A stretch of 64,000 bases of DNA from Pseudisothecium myosuroides (Eukaryota > Streptophyta > Bryopsida > Hypnales > Lembophyllaceae): contig OX637293.1 in assembly GCA_951799445.1 (NCBI GenBank), forward strand, positions 5,146,001 through 5,210,000, written 5' to 3'. The notes below the pieces were generated by a model. The model was not told the origin of the DNA and did no database searches. It saw only the letters and a program-made list of their open reading frames with translations. Position numbers and translations under genes: made by a program. This document shows, one piece after another, positions 25,301 through 38,387 of the stretch (the stretch's first letter is position 1; each line of letters starts with the position of its first letter).

Positions 25301-25328
25301 CAACAATTCCTACAAAGAAAATTGCTGC
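22323..25328. repeat. Approximately 3-kb imperfect palindrome
   Basis: The left arm (22323-23612) is an inverted copy of the right arm (about 23752-25328), with a loop of about 140 bases. Matching landmarks read from outside inward: 'ggaattattagaatctaatgg' against 'ccattagattctaacaacaattcc'; 'aatctagtgttggcgaccac' against its left counterpart near 22520; AAGGTAGAACAAGCC at 23004 against its complement ending at 24395; and the central block with CTCCGGAG. The right arm is longer, partly from a tandem duplication of about 146 bp (24369-24655). The arms include elements related to the TAAGGTAG-ended family. No coding function seen; the 93- and 62-residue open frames are mirror images created by the palindrome. 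Confidence 0.88.
24369..24657. repeat. Tandem duplication in palindrome right arm
   Basis: Two adjacent units of about 146 bp run from 'tttgcccatgatggcttgtt' through 'gggttg(t/g)aaagggttgcgag' to 'tgtgcca'. They differ at only a few bases. The left arm has one copy, so the duplication came after the inversion or was lost on the left. Confidence 0.85.
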
Positions 25329-25863
25329 AGTTCCTGTACAGGTACAGCCTGTGCGAGGCTGCGTTCCACTGGCCTAGATTTCTGCAGCATCCTCACTGCA
25401 CCGACATCTCTCGCCCCTCAACCAACAGCCACGATCCTGAGCGGTCTTGGAATTGCAAACGTCACAGACTCGGCCATTGAGATCTCATTCTAGATTCATA
25501 TCTAGGTTTGGAATTAGAAACGTCTGGATCTCTATGTACCTTTTTGCGTGAAGGGGTGTACTCTCTCTGCAGCTAAACGATGTTACAGGTGCAATATATT
25601 GAAACAACTTCACTGAAATTATCAACATAGAGCTGTCGAGAAGCCAACAGATGAGACATCTATGCACACCAACTGCAACTATGAGTGAAAGTGAGCTGCA
25701 ACTACATCCTTGGTACCTTCCGAATTAGTTCGGGCTAGTTGAAAATCACTTATTAGCAGGCCAACCAACTTGTAATGATAGGCTGCTAAACAGCTTGTAT
25801 CACAACTATCAATGGAGGCTCCTCTTAAGAATCTGTATTTGCCTCTAATCTCGAATCTCGTTC

Positions 25864-28800
25864 TCAGTCATCATCGTCCGTGCTTTCTCCATCTCCATTC
25901 TCGTCTTCCTCATTCTCCTCGTCATCTTCCTCTTCGTCTCCTTCATCAAATTCCAGAGATTGGTTTGCATGATATTGTTGTGACGGAGAGCGAAGGAGCG
26001 TTTTCCCTCGTCTAGGCTCCACGGCTTTCACATGCCAAAGTGACAGAGGAACTTCATCCCTCCCACTGCCGCCTTCATCCACCTCAAAATCTGAGGAAGG
26101 TAAAGCAGGCCTCCTTCCCAACACACGGTCCATTTCTCCACCAAATGTATTGCCTGAATGCATTAATAGGCTCAACTCTTCACCAGACGGTCTTGCCACC
26201 ACCTGTGGACCAAACCTAGAAAAGGATAATTCAGGGCGGAAATTTCTACAGAGTTCGGCCCCGGGCAACTCCTGTATCAAACGACATACTTCTGGATGGG
26301 ACAGCCCAAACATCTCCGTTCCGCTTACAGTGACCTGAAAAGCACCATACTTGATGTCAGCTCGTTCTAAACAATCGTGTTCCCAAAAGGAAACAGCAAA
26401 GGATCTACAAGGTTAACAGAACTAACCTGAAGACTACTACACTATAAAATAACAAGTTGATTCTAAATGACGTTGCAAATATTTCATCCCGACACAGATT
26501 TTCTTTCTCCATAAAACAGCAGTGAATTCAACCAGCATTTGCATCAACCGTAATTGAATACGACTTGAAAGTCATAAGAAGGAACGCAATGCCCAGTAAA
26601 ACAAGTAATGCACAAGAGGCAAAAGGATTAACCGACGGAAGAACTAACCTTCTCACGTTCAATGCCCCGCACTTTGTTTACAGCAGCGCACACAACCACC
26701 CACGCACCAGAGGCAGAATCTCTTTCTATCAGAATGCTAGGGTCATCTTCAGGATATACACGAAATATAGGCCCTGGACCCCCAGTATCAATGATAGTGC
26801 AAGTATAGATTGTCCGTCCGTTTGGATCAATCATACTCGCATGATCTCGGAGAGTGGTGAATCCGATAGGAAAGATATGACGTTCAGTGTGAAACCCTGG
26901 CCTATCTGGCTCGATTCTTCCCTGTTGAAACAAAATTTACGAAATGATCAGGTTAAGGGAATTAGAGGTTCCACGTTCGGTAAGGATTCTTTTATACAAT
27001 GGTCAAACCCACATCAACTGTGAGGCCTGCAGTGATGCGGCAGTAATCTACCATGACCAACACATTCTAAGGCTGCTACAAAATACTGATGGGCACATGA
27101 TAGAAGTCTTCAAAGACCCACCGGAACTTCAAAGATCGGTCACTTACAAGATGTGCTAGCTTCAGACGATCAGTCAAAACAAGAGGCAAAATAGGTCTGC
27201 TCGAAGAATCCCGAGCGACTTCCACTGCACGGGCATACTTAAAACGCTTCACCTCCTTCGGTTCCTTCGGCTCCTTCACTTCAGGAGTGGACTTCTTCCT
27301 CCGTGGTGGTTGCAGCACCTGAAGGTTCACAATATAAGAAACTTTCTTCTTTGAATTATAAAGTTAAAAGTACTACTCTGACAGAAGGTGTCAGAAATAA
27401 AAAAGAAATAAACTTCGTACCTTGAGCTTGCGTAAGTAGCGTCGCAAGTTGTTCACAATGAACTTCACCCTCTTTATGCACGCCTTGGACGTTGGTTTGG
27501 CTAAGGCCGGTGGTCCATCTTCTGGATCCCTCACAACTGCCACAAATAGCAGCATTGCTCGGGTCAAAACCACATGAAAATTTTGAAACGTATCTATCTG
27601 CTGGAGAAGGAGATGAGAAGCAGGCCAAAGATAGATGGGAAATCAATCGAATAAGGATAAAGAACCAAAAGAAAACAAACCAGAATTCTAAACTCAACGG
27701 AAATGGCCTGTTAACTGTAAATGGAAAGGCAATATTTCCAAGAATTCACTACGAAGACATTGGTGACTTCAGTGAGGCTTAAAATAAAATCTTATCTTTA
27801 AAATCTTCGGATGTCAAGGCCTTAAATGGCAGACTTCTATAATTTCAACTATGACAAAGGGCAACAATTAAGGAGATAAGATAGATGAAACAGTTTTGCG
27901 TGCCCTTATTCCCAGAGAACACTGAACACAAGTATGCGTCGGATGTAAGAGAAGATGATTTACCAATATCGTCAGGGAAGCCCAGGCTTTCATCAGCAAA
28001 AATCTCATCCCAAGATCCATATCCATACTGCAGCACTCCCTGCGCAGCGACAGCTCGAACGCAGCAGACATTAGCTAATCATCGCGTTCAAAACAAACCC
28101 CAAAATGATAAACTTCTAGATTGATAACATCGTGTCTAAGATCAGATGGCATCAAGTACATAATAAGGTTTAGCTCGGTACCTTGACCAAAGAGTTGTCG
28201 TGATAGCCAGCCTCCCACCAAGACGGCATATCATGACCATGATGCAAAGCAAGGCCTAAGGTGTCCCAATCCTCATCCTGAAGAGTCTCAGGCACCTGCC
28301 GCAATGTATCAAGCAGATCCAGTCGCTCTTTCAACCTAACCTGAAAAAGGAATAGCAAGTGTAACAATGAAACTAGCGCCTTGCTTGACTTCAGCATTTC
28401 AAAATTAAGAAATGCACTCACAACAATTAAGTACCACGAAGGAACACACACCGCGCTTTTCTCGTTCAGGATAGGAGGTCCAATTGATTCCTGAGAGACA
28501 GTTGGACTAAATGCCGATTGCTCAAGAACATTAAACACTGGAGCCTTAGCAGCAGGCTTCTTTGTCGCAGAATTTCTCTTTCTCTGCAATTTAAGAGGAA
28601 AACTTTGATGAAAACTATCCAACACAGTAGCGCAGGAACCAAACAGATCATCCAGAAGTGCTTGAAAGAAACTAAACTAAGAGATAATAAAACAACACTT
28701 GAGAAATTTTCTGTAGGTAACTACAAGGTCTGCTGCTACAAAGAAAGTAGGTTTCTTAAACTGTGTCTTGCCTTGCCATTGGACTTCTCCATCCCATCCT

Positions 28801-31800
28801 CCATTCCAGCTTCAGGACCATCCACAAGATGCTTCATCTCCCTAAAAATATCACGATAACAGGCTTCCAGGCTACTATCATCTCGCTTCTTCAGAGATGT
28901 ATTGCTCGATCTCTCTGTCAACAGTTGCCACCTTACTTTACCTCTCCCCGGTGCCTGTCGAACATAATTCACCAAAAAAAATTGGCAACTCAGTACTAAC
29001 AACAACGATAAAACATCGAGAAATCACTATCATTGCCCTCTTCAACCCATCACTTCCCAAATATTCAAATTGAGGAAGTCGATTTGCTCGGTAGACCTTC
29101 ATAGCTCCCTCTGAACCCTCAAATACTGAAAGCATGCGTTATATGAACAAACCTCTGTTCCTCAATCATTGCAAATTCTAATCGATCCTTAAGAGAAAAG
29201 CAGCTTAACCAGAAGTTAGTTTCAAAAGGCTCAAACATAAGAAGCACATCAAAATCTTGTATTCAACAGAGGATTAATACCAGAGGCAGGCCCCAACGCA
29301 TCAGCTGTCTAAGGTATTCCATCTTGTCCCTTTTGCTCCATTTTTGTGACCGTGGTACATGCGGTGTTTCAGAAGCCTTAGGCGCCTTGTTTGCCTGAGA
29401 CAGCAACATATACATGCCAGAATCAGCAAAAACAAAACCCACGAGAAGCTGCACATGGGTGGAAATGTTGCCCTCGGTCACTCATGAATCACTTCACTAC
29501 CGCACACACGTGATACCTTTCAAGACAAAACAAAATAAGCATCATTCATATAACCAACCTCATTACACATCTCCCCTTGCATGGATGAGGGTAAAGGCTT
29601 AGTTAAATTCTCAGGTAAAACCATCACTCCAATAACCAATGCACAATACCACTCCCCAAAAGTAAATGTTCCTTAAAAACAATAAGGTCAACCAAGACAC
29701 CGCTCCACTAAAAAGTCGTGATATATTGTGCAAGGTGGTCCATTTCAATTTCACTCATAAACCAGTGGAACATAACTGGAACAAGTAGATGGCTTCTCTT
29801 AAAGACTCTTAAAGACTCCAATGGGGAAGCAAAAATAAATAAAAGTACAACATTCTATTACTAAGAATGTGGGGATGTCTACTCAGAACAATTATAGAGC
29901 ACATGAAGAGGAAGCATGTACCTGCTGACCAACTCGAGTAATATGATCCACTAGACGCTTGAGTCTGCGTGTCAAAGTATTTGCATCTGGCCAATCCGGT
30001 TTCTCTCTGCATAAATAACACAGAGATCAGATTAAGCGATGTGCCTTACAATCCACCAAAACAATCAAGAAAATAATATTTAAATTAGGAGGAAACATAG
30101 GTGTGGGTTGCACGAAGCAGCATGACAAAAAGCTACGTAGATTAGGATGTAAGGTGAACGATCCTTCTGCTTCACACCCATATCAGTAGTAACCACACAG
30201 CAAGCAAGAAAAATGATTATTCATTGCCGAACCTGCTAGACGGTTGTAGATCTATATCATCTCCACCACTACCTCCAAGATCCTGAGAAAAACAGCACCG
30301 GATATGACTTTTAGCGCTCCTCTCGAATAATTAGCACTCATAATTCCATTAATTCATCATGATGCGGGAGACTTCACCACCAACCGGGTAACCAACTTGC
30401 ACCACACCAACCTAATATCGTGACATTTGAAGTAATAAATGAAATACAGAATGGCTTCATAATTACTTTGAAACCTCAATATAGAACTGAGAGGTCTGAT
30501 GCAACAGCTTGCACATAAAGTCTATGTGCACTAATGTCCAGTTGTTAGTATAGTGTAAAGCCAAAAGCACGCGTAGCTCAAGGACAAATAGAACCCAGTT
30601 AATTAGAGCACGAAAATCGCGCTTAGCTATTCTGACATGTCAAAAAATGTGGTTACTTACAGCTAGACCAGGTGCACTGAATGCTCTTGTAAAAGTCTCC
30701 GCAAACTGCTCATCTTTGCGCAAAGACTCATAATTGCCAAAACCATGCTTGTAAACTCCAGCCAGCAAAGCCAAGTCCGCTTCTCTTCCCCATCCTTCGT
30801 GAGGGACGCTGGCATCTCTCAATAGATCGATAGCTCTATATGCAGCTTCGCGAGTCTCCTTATTTGCACAAATTCTAACCACGTCCGCAAGGCTATCCAG
30901 GAGCTTCAATCGCTTCAGCCAGACTGAGGCATTTTTCTCCACTTTGTCAAACTCGCCCACTCTCTCGGTTACCTCGGGGCCTGTGATAAGAGGCACCAAA
31001 CAGAAACTATTAGAACAGTGTCAGCAAGCACTGAATCACTGAATCCATATAGTCCACAGAAGTACTATGTTCATAGAATTACCAAAAACAAAGTGCATAT
31101 AAAACAGATTTCAGACAAGGACTGTGTAGCAGGGTTATGGGATTTCATTAGACCAGCGTACTTGCACTGAGTAAGGTAAGTTCAAAAACACCACTTGATA
31201 TATGAGGACCATCCAAGTATGTCTAGGTTTCATACGAGACCCCAAAATTAGGGATAGAGCAAACTAATTATTATTTCTTAGATTAATCTTTAGAGGACAA
31301 GAACGGTTTAGAAAATAAACTCCGCCGGTATTGACGCCTGGTAGCAAATGGGGAATCACTGCACCCGAAGAAAATTACTTGACCCAGAAGAAGTTGCACG
31401 TAAAGCATCTTACTCTATATCTGTCCATCGAAAAACGGACAGAACAGACAGCAGGCATCGGTCTAGAGCATAAGACCTTTCTATGCTTACCCATCTCTAT
31501 TCCATGGTCCTGGGCGTCAAGTAATCGTTTCTCTGCATATTCCCTTTCTTTGGGCTCTGCATAGGTTCCACAACATTTCACAAACTCCCAGCATGAGTCC
31601 GCTATGTCTCCAAGACCATGGCGAGAAAGCTTCAGCAGAGTTCGCATGATGCTTCGAACTTTTTCAGATCTCCCCAAACCAAACATCAGCAATCCTCGTC
31701 GAAGTGCCTCGCGTTCATTAGCTCGCCATCCCACACGCCTGCGTAGTGGCATCTTGCCATTCACTAGCTGCATTGGAGCTTCATCGTTATCTGAAAAAAA

Positions 31801-33712
31801 ACACGAAGTTATCAGGACAGAGCGTAGAAGGCATGTCGGTGATTTCACAGGCACAATACCAAAAGTGATCAAATTTTATTGCCCTCTGCAAACGTTACAA
31901 CAAGGTTAAAGAAACTATACCTTCTGATTTCACTGCACCATTAGCGCTTTTCAGTTTCCGCCCAGCTGTGCCTCCTTTACGTGAACCATCCTTCTTGGAC
32001 ACTGACGACCTTCGAGTGTTTTCAGTTTCTGCTGGTGCTTGAGGAAGGATTGGTATTTCTTGCTGATTAGTGTAACAAACCATCATGAAGCATCAGTTTC
32101 TGGTTTCAACTCAATATCCATGATTATCATGCGGCTCTATACTTCCTGCGTTTCAAATGACCAAACTAAGAGGTATTGAATTCGCTTCGAACTCGATGAA
32201 GAGCAACCAAATACAGCTTTCAGAGTAGATTATTTAACGAATCACTGAGCGCATTACTGCCAAAGGATTAATCTCGGTATTACGGCGAAGTACGGCGACT
32301 TAATAGATATATAAACCAGACTTTATAATACTGTGACCTCTGGGATTTCACAAAACGTGAGAAGCAACAGACCTGTCGCCATTGACGCTGTAATTGCAAG
32401 AGCTGTCTGCAGTAAGTTTGGCAATCGTTCCGATAGGATGCTGCCAGGTCTTTGATCATCGTCTTTCTCCTATCACCAGCTGCAACACCACCACCAAAAC
32501 AGTCAATAAGAAGAGATCGAAAGACATGCCGATTAACAGCATCAATTTCCTAATCCGATAATCAATCTCCGATTTAACTCTGCAAGTTTAAACTGAGCAT
32601 AAAGTTCTGTAAGCAGAACCTAAACCTACTAAAGAGGGATTTTATATAAATTCCAAGCACTAAATAATTCAACAGGTTGATGAGAAGATCCTGCTGGTCT
32701 CTAACTCGAACAATATCGTCTCTCTGCTACTTTTCCCAACCGATGTGATTGCAAAAAATCAAAGGAGACATCTTCGTATCGACCTTTCCAGTTTCCAGCG
32801 ATAATCATGACCAGAGCAGATGCACATTAACGTTGAGTCCAAACATATGGCATTAAATCATAACCAACAAACATTAAATACCAATTCCAGATGATTAATC
32901 TGTATGACAGTAAGAGCCAAGATGACCAGAGCATTCAAGTACTAAATTTCACCTTTAGGTTGCTGCACCTCCACAACTGGAGGATGATCAGGAGGTGGAG
33001 TCACTTCATTCTTGACTTGACCTTCGAGATTGACCGCTTTCCGTTTCAATACTCCCTTCGCACGAGGCTCTTTCTTCGGAGCCCTTGCTGGTGGTGCCAC
33101 CGTTGCAACAGTCACTTCTCGCGCATTGCCATCTCCTTCCGATTCCGTGGCCGAATCATCCACTGCAGCGAACAAGCAAATCAAATTCAATTGCCAAAAC
33201 ACAAAAAAACAATCCGAAACCGCACCAGCAATCAAAAAAAGCCAAATTCGCTGCATCACAAGCCTCTTCACTTTTGATTGTACTCAACTTACATTATATT
33301 TTCAAACCATTGAATCATCCATCAATCACGAGTAATATTGAAATAAATTAATAAGCAAAATACTAATCTCACCTCTCAAAACAAGATTAGGCCTCGGAGG
33401 CTTCGTCATCTTCCGCTTCTTCAACACCCCGGACCGCGGGTGGTGATCATACACCGGCGGAGGAGGAGGATCGAAAACAGGAGGCTCGTAAATTGGCGTC
33501 GCCTCGATATGCCCGACCTCCACCATCTTCTGCTGCTTCTTCTTCTTCAAAACCCCGTGACCTCGAGACGCAACCGGCTGCTGCATCTGCACCACGGGAA
33601 CGGGAACGAAAGGCTCCGGCTCCATGTCCACTCGCTTCTTCTTTTTCAGCACGCCATACTTTCGCGGCGGCTGCTGCACCACGGGGCGGTACCCGTCCCC
33701 GTAGTCGTCCAT
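25864..33712 (-). CDS. Nuclear protein with CHD6-9-like C-terminal modules fused to FYRN/FYRC
   Basis: Seventeen exons give 1,082 residues with every phase matching: 33712-33373, 33162-32953, 32479-32373, 32062-31921, 31790-31491, 30980-30661, 30282-30233, 30006-29922, 29394-29281, 28954-28772, 28583-28452, 28340-28182, 28039-27964, 27536-27421, 27318-27148, 26921-26649 and 26334-25864. Residues 1-155 carry four GVLK(K/R)-type basic motifs. Residues 267-740 hold SANT/tri-helical-like modules resembling the region C-terminal to the helicase of CHD6-9: GLLMFGLGR, LLAGVYKHGFGNYESLR, LTRRLKRLV, EYLRQLMRWGLPL, PSWWEAGYHDNSLV and GVLQYGYGSWDEIF. FYRN follows at about 850-895 (FPIGFTTLRD, YTCTI, GPIFRV) and FYRC from about 927 (GTEMFGLSHPEVC). 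The tail is extremely acidic. No chromodomain, ATPase, SET or JmjC is present. A chromatin role is inferred. The intron after 28772 is GC-AG. Confidence 0.85.
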
Positions 33713-34803
33713 CGCAACCGAGTACTCCGAGTGACGCAAACCCTAATAAAGCTTCGTCCCGACTCTCTCCACCATCTCCCACTTCAACTGCACTAACGAC
33801 ACTAATAAAAAGCATTCGCCACTTCCCAAATTAAAAGTCCTCCTTCGTTCCGGGCTCCATCGGAACAAAACGAAATCGCAAGGTCGGGAAACAGAGTCGC
33901 GAGCCTGATTCGAGTGCCATAGCCATCGCAAATTTTTTCAATTAAATTAGGTTAATTCACCATCCTCGGGACGGAAGCTTCAAAGGCCGACATTCGCAAA
34001 GGAAACTCAAGGTGCGGAGTGAGTGGAGCAGTTGGGGGAGGTTAATTTCCATCGAAGCATAAGGTAAGCACATCTAAAAGCATCCCAATAAGCTTGTGAG
34101 CATGGTTTTTATTACCATATCCGTGAGTAAGGGTCGGCATTTCCTCCCCAATAGTTAATTAAAAGTTGGAAGAGTGGTTCAACATGTGTTTTGGGATAGA
34201 AATGTTTTGCAAGATTTGTTATTCTTCAATTTAAAAAATTTAATTTAAATTAAATTAAAAAAATTTAGCATCTATTTTGTATTGAAGCAATTTTGGCTGA
34301 CCTAGACCGCTAGATACAGAAAAGCTATAGGATTGGAGATTCATTCAAATAGCAATTGAAAGAGGATTTTAGATTACCTTTGCATGTAAAGATTGTTATT
34401 TCATTGACACAATTTAGAATGTGTTTACAATATCTTATAATTAGTTATATCCATGTTAGACAATACTTTAGAATAGTGGAAAGCTCAACTTAAACATTTG
34501 AACCTACACCAATCTACTATCAAGGTTATTGTGAAAGAACTTTGCAATTTGCATCAAATTGTCCTAATTATTACAAATAAAGCACCCAAAAACATAGAAT
34601 TGTGAAGTAATAGATTCACATGATCCATGTCAAACAACAACCTCATAATATTGGACAATTTAATCATGGTCTCAATTACAGTCATTTCAATCACAAATAA
34701 AAGCAATAGATTATTCATTTTTTTGAATTGTAATTTATGTGAAAAAAACTAGGGTTACGTTGTTCTCCACATTACCAATGATGCCTAAATGAAGGTTTCA
34801 GGG

Positions 34804-35367
34804 CTCGGGGGGGTCACTTAGAGTGTCCATTAGAAAACACATGCGAACAAAACTTTGGACCCCCTATATTATATCCTAAAATTTAAATAAAATGAAATAA
34901 AAAAAATATGACTAGATTTTCCTACTTCAAAAGTTTATGTTTTGAATTATTGATATTTTTATTTGTTAATGATAATTAGTTACAAATTTTTGAAGTAATT
35001 AGATACACTGTACAACTGAAAAATAACTTTCACACCCCTATATTATATCCTAAAAAATTGTCTAAAAAATGAACAAAAAATTCCTAAAAATAGCTCTCTA
35101 TTGAAAGTTCATTTTGAGTTGAGTATTGATGCAATGGTCATCTAAATGTGATCTCTATAAATATTTGAGTTGAAAAACATGCCGTTTTAGGCCATTTTCA
35201 ACCTCTTGTACAAATCATTTCAACTATTATTTTAGTTTGAAATTTTGGCAATAGAAACCTATAGTCATTATTAAGCAACCCTCAAAATTTTAAGTTGAAA
35301 TTATAGTTCATTAGAAACCACTTGTTCGCACGTGGTTTGTAGTAAAATACTAGGTGCCCCCCCCGAG
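34804..35367. mobile_element. CTCGGGGGG-ended TIR element, 8-bp TSD
   Basis: The left end CTCGGGGGGGTCACTTAG pairs with the right end ...CTAGGTGCCCCCCCCGAG. The inverted repeat continues for about 50 bp and includes a matching 'cacatgcgaacaa' / 'ttcgcacgtg' pair. The 8-bp sequence TTTCAGGG flanks both sides (34796-34803 and 35368-35375). Length 564 bp, AT-rich and non-coding. An 8-bp duplication suggests hAT type, though the tip sequence is unusual. The alignment could be read as 9 bp, so a Mutator-like origin is not excluded. Confidence 0.85.
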
Positions 35368-37373
35368 TTTCAGGGCCTCGTTTTTGTCTACAAGACTTTG
35401 GAGGCACTAATTTTCATACAAATATTTAAGTCCCGAAAGCGTGTCGGTGGTATCAGCTTGAGGAATGGTACAAACCCATCTATTTGTCAATGCAGTTTTG
35501 CACAGGCACCTTCTTCATGGAGATGGCATAAACAAACGGCTCTGGCAAGATGCAGAATCTCGGTGCAGAATTCAATGACTATGACATACACTATTACAAA
35601 GAGCTTGCACGATAGCTAAAAACACGACAAAAATATCTTGAGTGCAAATCTATGAATTCTTTTTAAATGTCTAAATATTCTTGATCAACTTATTCATGCT
35701 AAATGTCATCTAAAAACTACATTTTCAAACACATGACTACTAAGAAACAAGAGCTAATAGATTGACAAGAGAAAGACAAGATCGCATGTCGCGATGCCAA
35801 TTGATTCTCTAAGAAAAACCAAAAAAATTGCAACTTAATCCTCTCTCTTTTTCTCCTTGTAAACAAAATTCTCATACACATTGAAAATCCTCAAGTAACA
35901 CCAAAAAAATCCCAAATCATGCACTTTGAACTTTAGATTTAAGAAATTTGTTCAAATGCCAAAAATATGAAGAAGAACAAATTGATTTGCAACATCACCA
36001 AAATTCACAACACTAACCAATACTGCTATATTTCTAAAATAGAAAGACTTATGCCCTCTACATCGTCCAAAAATGGATGCTAATTTTTGAAAGATGGATC
36101 AAAAAAGACGGGCCCAAGCTCTCTACAAAACATATACAATAGTGGACATTGTCGTGGAGACTAGCAAGTGCAAGTGAGATTAAAACTAGAAAGTTCCAAT
36201 GGATAAGAGCATCTCTTAAACCCAAGAATGCAAAACAAAGAAGAGGGTCCTTGATGATTGTCTTGCTAGTGGCAATGCCTTGCCTTGCTTCTACCATAAT
36301 CCTAGTTTTGTGACCCTCCTAGGTTGTGCAATGGGATGGTAGGTAGATAATTTATGTGGTACAAAATGAAGTATTAAACAATTGACCAAGTATCTCAAAT
36401 GCTTATTTGATTAATTTTAGATGTCGGGGTTTAGGAGAACACAAGTCTTATATAAAAATATATAAATTAATTTTCTTAGAATTCAAACATATATTAGAAT
36501 TTTGGCAAAGCACATCCTCTATTAGAGAGTTTCATTGCTATTCAACTTTTAAAATATACTTTTGAAATATGTAGATTTTTTAGTGTATTATATTAATTCT
36601 AAAATCCTTGTGAGCAACAATGTTCTTTAGATGATTTTAGAGAGAATTCTAGAATTGAAAAAAATATTTCTCCATCCAATTTGGGGGGGATTGTTTGAGC
36701 TCATTTTCAATGAATAGTATTAATTATTCTTTCCTAATCATATTTTCAACTTTCCTACATGAGAAAATGACAAATCCAAGTCAGTAGTGTATTTTAACAA
36801 CTTATATTCATTTCTTTTTATCTTCATTTTAGCCATGAAAATGTTCTTTTTTGAATTTGAATCCAATTAATAAAATGAAGTTTATCAAGTTTAGTTTCTA
36901 TTCCAATCTGAAATTTTAGAAAATTTCAAAAATTTAATATTTATAACAATTTAAACTTTGGGCCTATAAATATGGAATTTTGATTTTCTAATTTTAGAAT
37001 GATATGGTAAATAATTGCACGAGGGGGCTATGCAAATATTTTCTGACAGTACAGCCCCCCATGATGTTCTTCACTATAATATAAACCTATAGGAAAATTT
37101 TCAAGTTTTTGGAGCATACATTGCACATGATATAAATTGTTTTGCTTTTTATTCTGAAATTTAGAGTAATTTTTAAATTTTCACAAAAAAAGTGTAAAAT
37201 TTTTATGACTAATGGGAGACAATTAATCACATCTTTGAAAAGTAATAAAAACACACATACATAGATATTTGCAAAATGAAATTTAAAAGAATAGTGATAG
37301 GTTGGTCCTTTCAAGGTTATAAATCTAGTGATATAGAAGTCTTGGTAAGTGTTCATTGTTAGAAAATGTTATG

Positions 37374-38056
37374 CAAATGGAAGGGTCCAAAGATGTCAAA
37401 TTGGGTGATCTATGCTATTAGGTTGATTGGATGTTCAGGATTATAAATCTAGAATGAATAGGATTTTTTAAGGGGACCTATACTAATAAATCGACATTTC
37501 ATGTTATATAAATATTTACACATGTTCACTGGTCATTGTTCATATACACATGTTTACTGGTTATGCTCTGTATGTATTTACTTCGAGGTAAGTCCCTTTA
37601 ATTTTTTGGTCCCTTTAATACCCCTATTCAATATAGGGGTATAGAAGTCTTAGTAAGTGTTGATGAGGGTTGCTATTATGTGAGCATAAGAGTGTGAACT
37701 CATGAGTCTAAAATACTATACACTTATGTTATAGGTGTATATACTATTGAAATTATCTATGATTATAGGAGATATGTGTTACAAATACCCATATTATAGG
37801 TGTTTAGAATACATACACCTTCTATAGTGTATGGTATCTATATTATAGGTACCTATATTGTAGGCTCACAAGCTTGTACTCTTGGGCTCACATACTAGCA
37901 TTGTTGATTGGATGACTCACGTAATAGGTTAATCATCCTAATAGTTTAGTCACCCAATTTGATGCTATTAGGTTGATTGTAATACTGACGCTTAATAAAC
38001 TAATCAATCTAATAGTATTAGTCAAAAAATTTGACATCTTTGGATCCTCCCGTTTG
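37374..38056. mobile_element. TIR element with long inverted ends
   Basis: The left end CAAATGGAAGGGTCCAAAGA pairs with the right end TCTTTGGATCCTCCCGTTTG. Similarity continues inward for nearly 60 bp, through the 'ctattag(g/a)ttgatt' pair. The interior is AT-rich with many short TATAGGT-like motifs and no coding frame. No target duplication could be fixed. Confidence 0.7.
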
Positions 38057-38300
38057 CACAATAAATATCATTTTTGAAGAGTGCATAATTCATTTTTTTT
38101 GGACAAACAATTGGGTGCTATTGCCAAAGATCATTTGACATCTTTGGACCCTTCCATTTGCACAATAAACATCATTTTCGGAGAGTGCATAACTCATTTT
38201 CTTTGGACAAACAATTGGGTGCTATTGTCAAACATTATTCATTTTTTTATGGTGCGTAATTCATTTTCTTTGGGCAAACAATTGGATGCTATTGTTAGAG
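38045..38300 (+). repeat. Tandem array beside TIR element
   Basis: Three units share 'gcataa(t/c)tcatttt(c/t)tttgg(a/g)caaacaattggatgctattg' with variation. Two units also repeat the TIR segment TTTGACATCTTTGGA. The array therefore duplicated the element's right end together with its flank. Confidence 0.75.
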
Positions 38301-38387
38301 AATGATATCAAATTTATGGACGGTTTAAGGTTGATAAAGATGTGGTTTAAGGAGACTTAGTTATGAACAAATGTTTGTCAAGATGGT

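Noticed and set aside
29153..29187. Possible 35-base exon in the FYR gene encoding a short charged stretch.
   Set aside because: It breaks phase with the next exon. Joining 29281 to 28954 keeps phase and restores a continuous CHD-like block.
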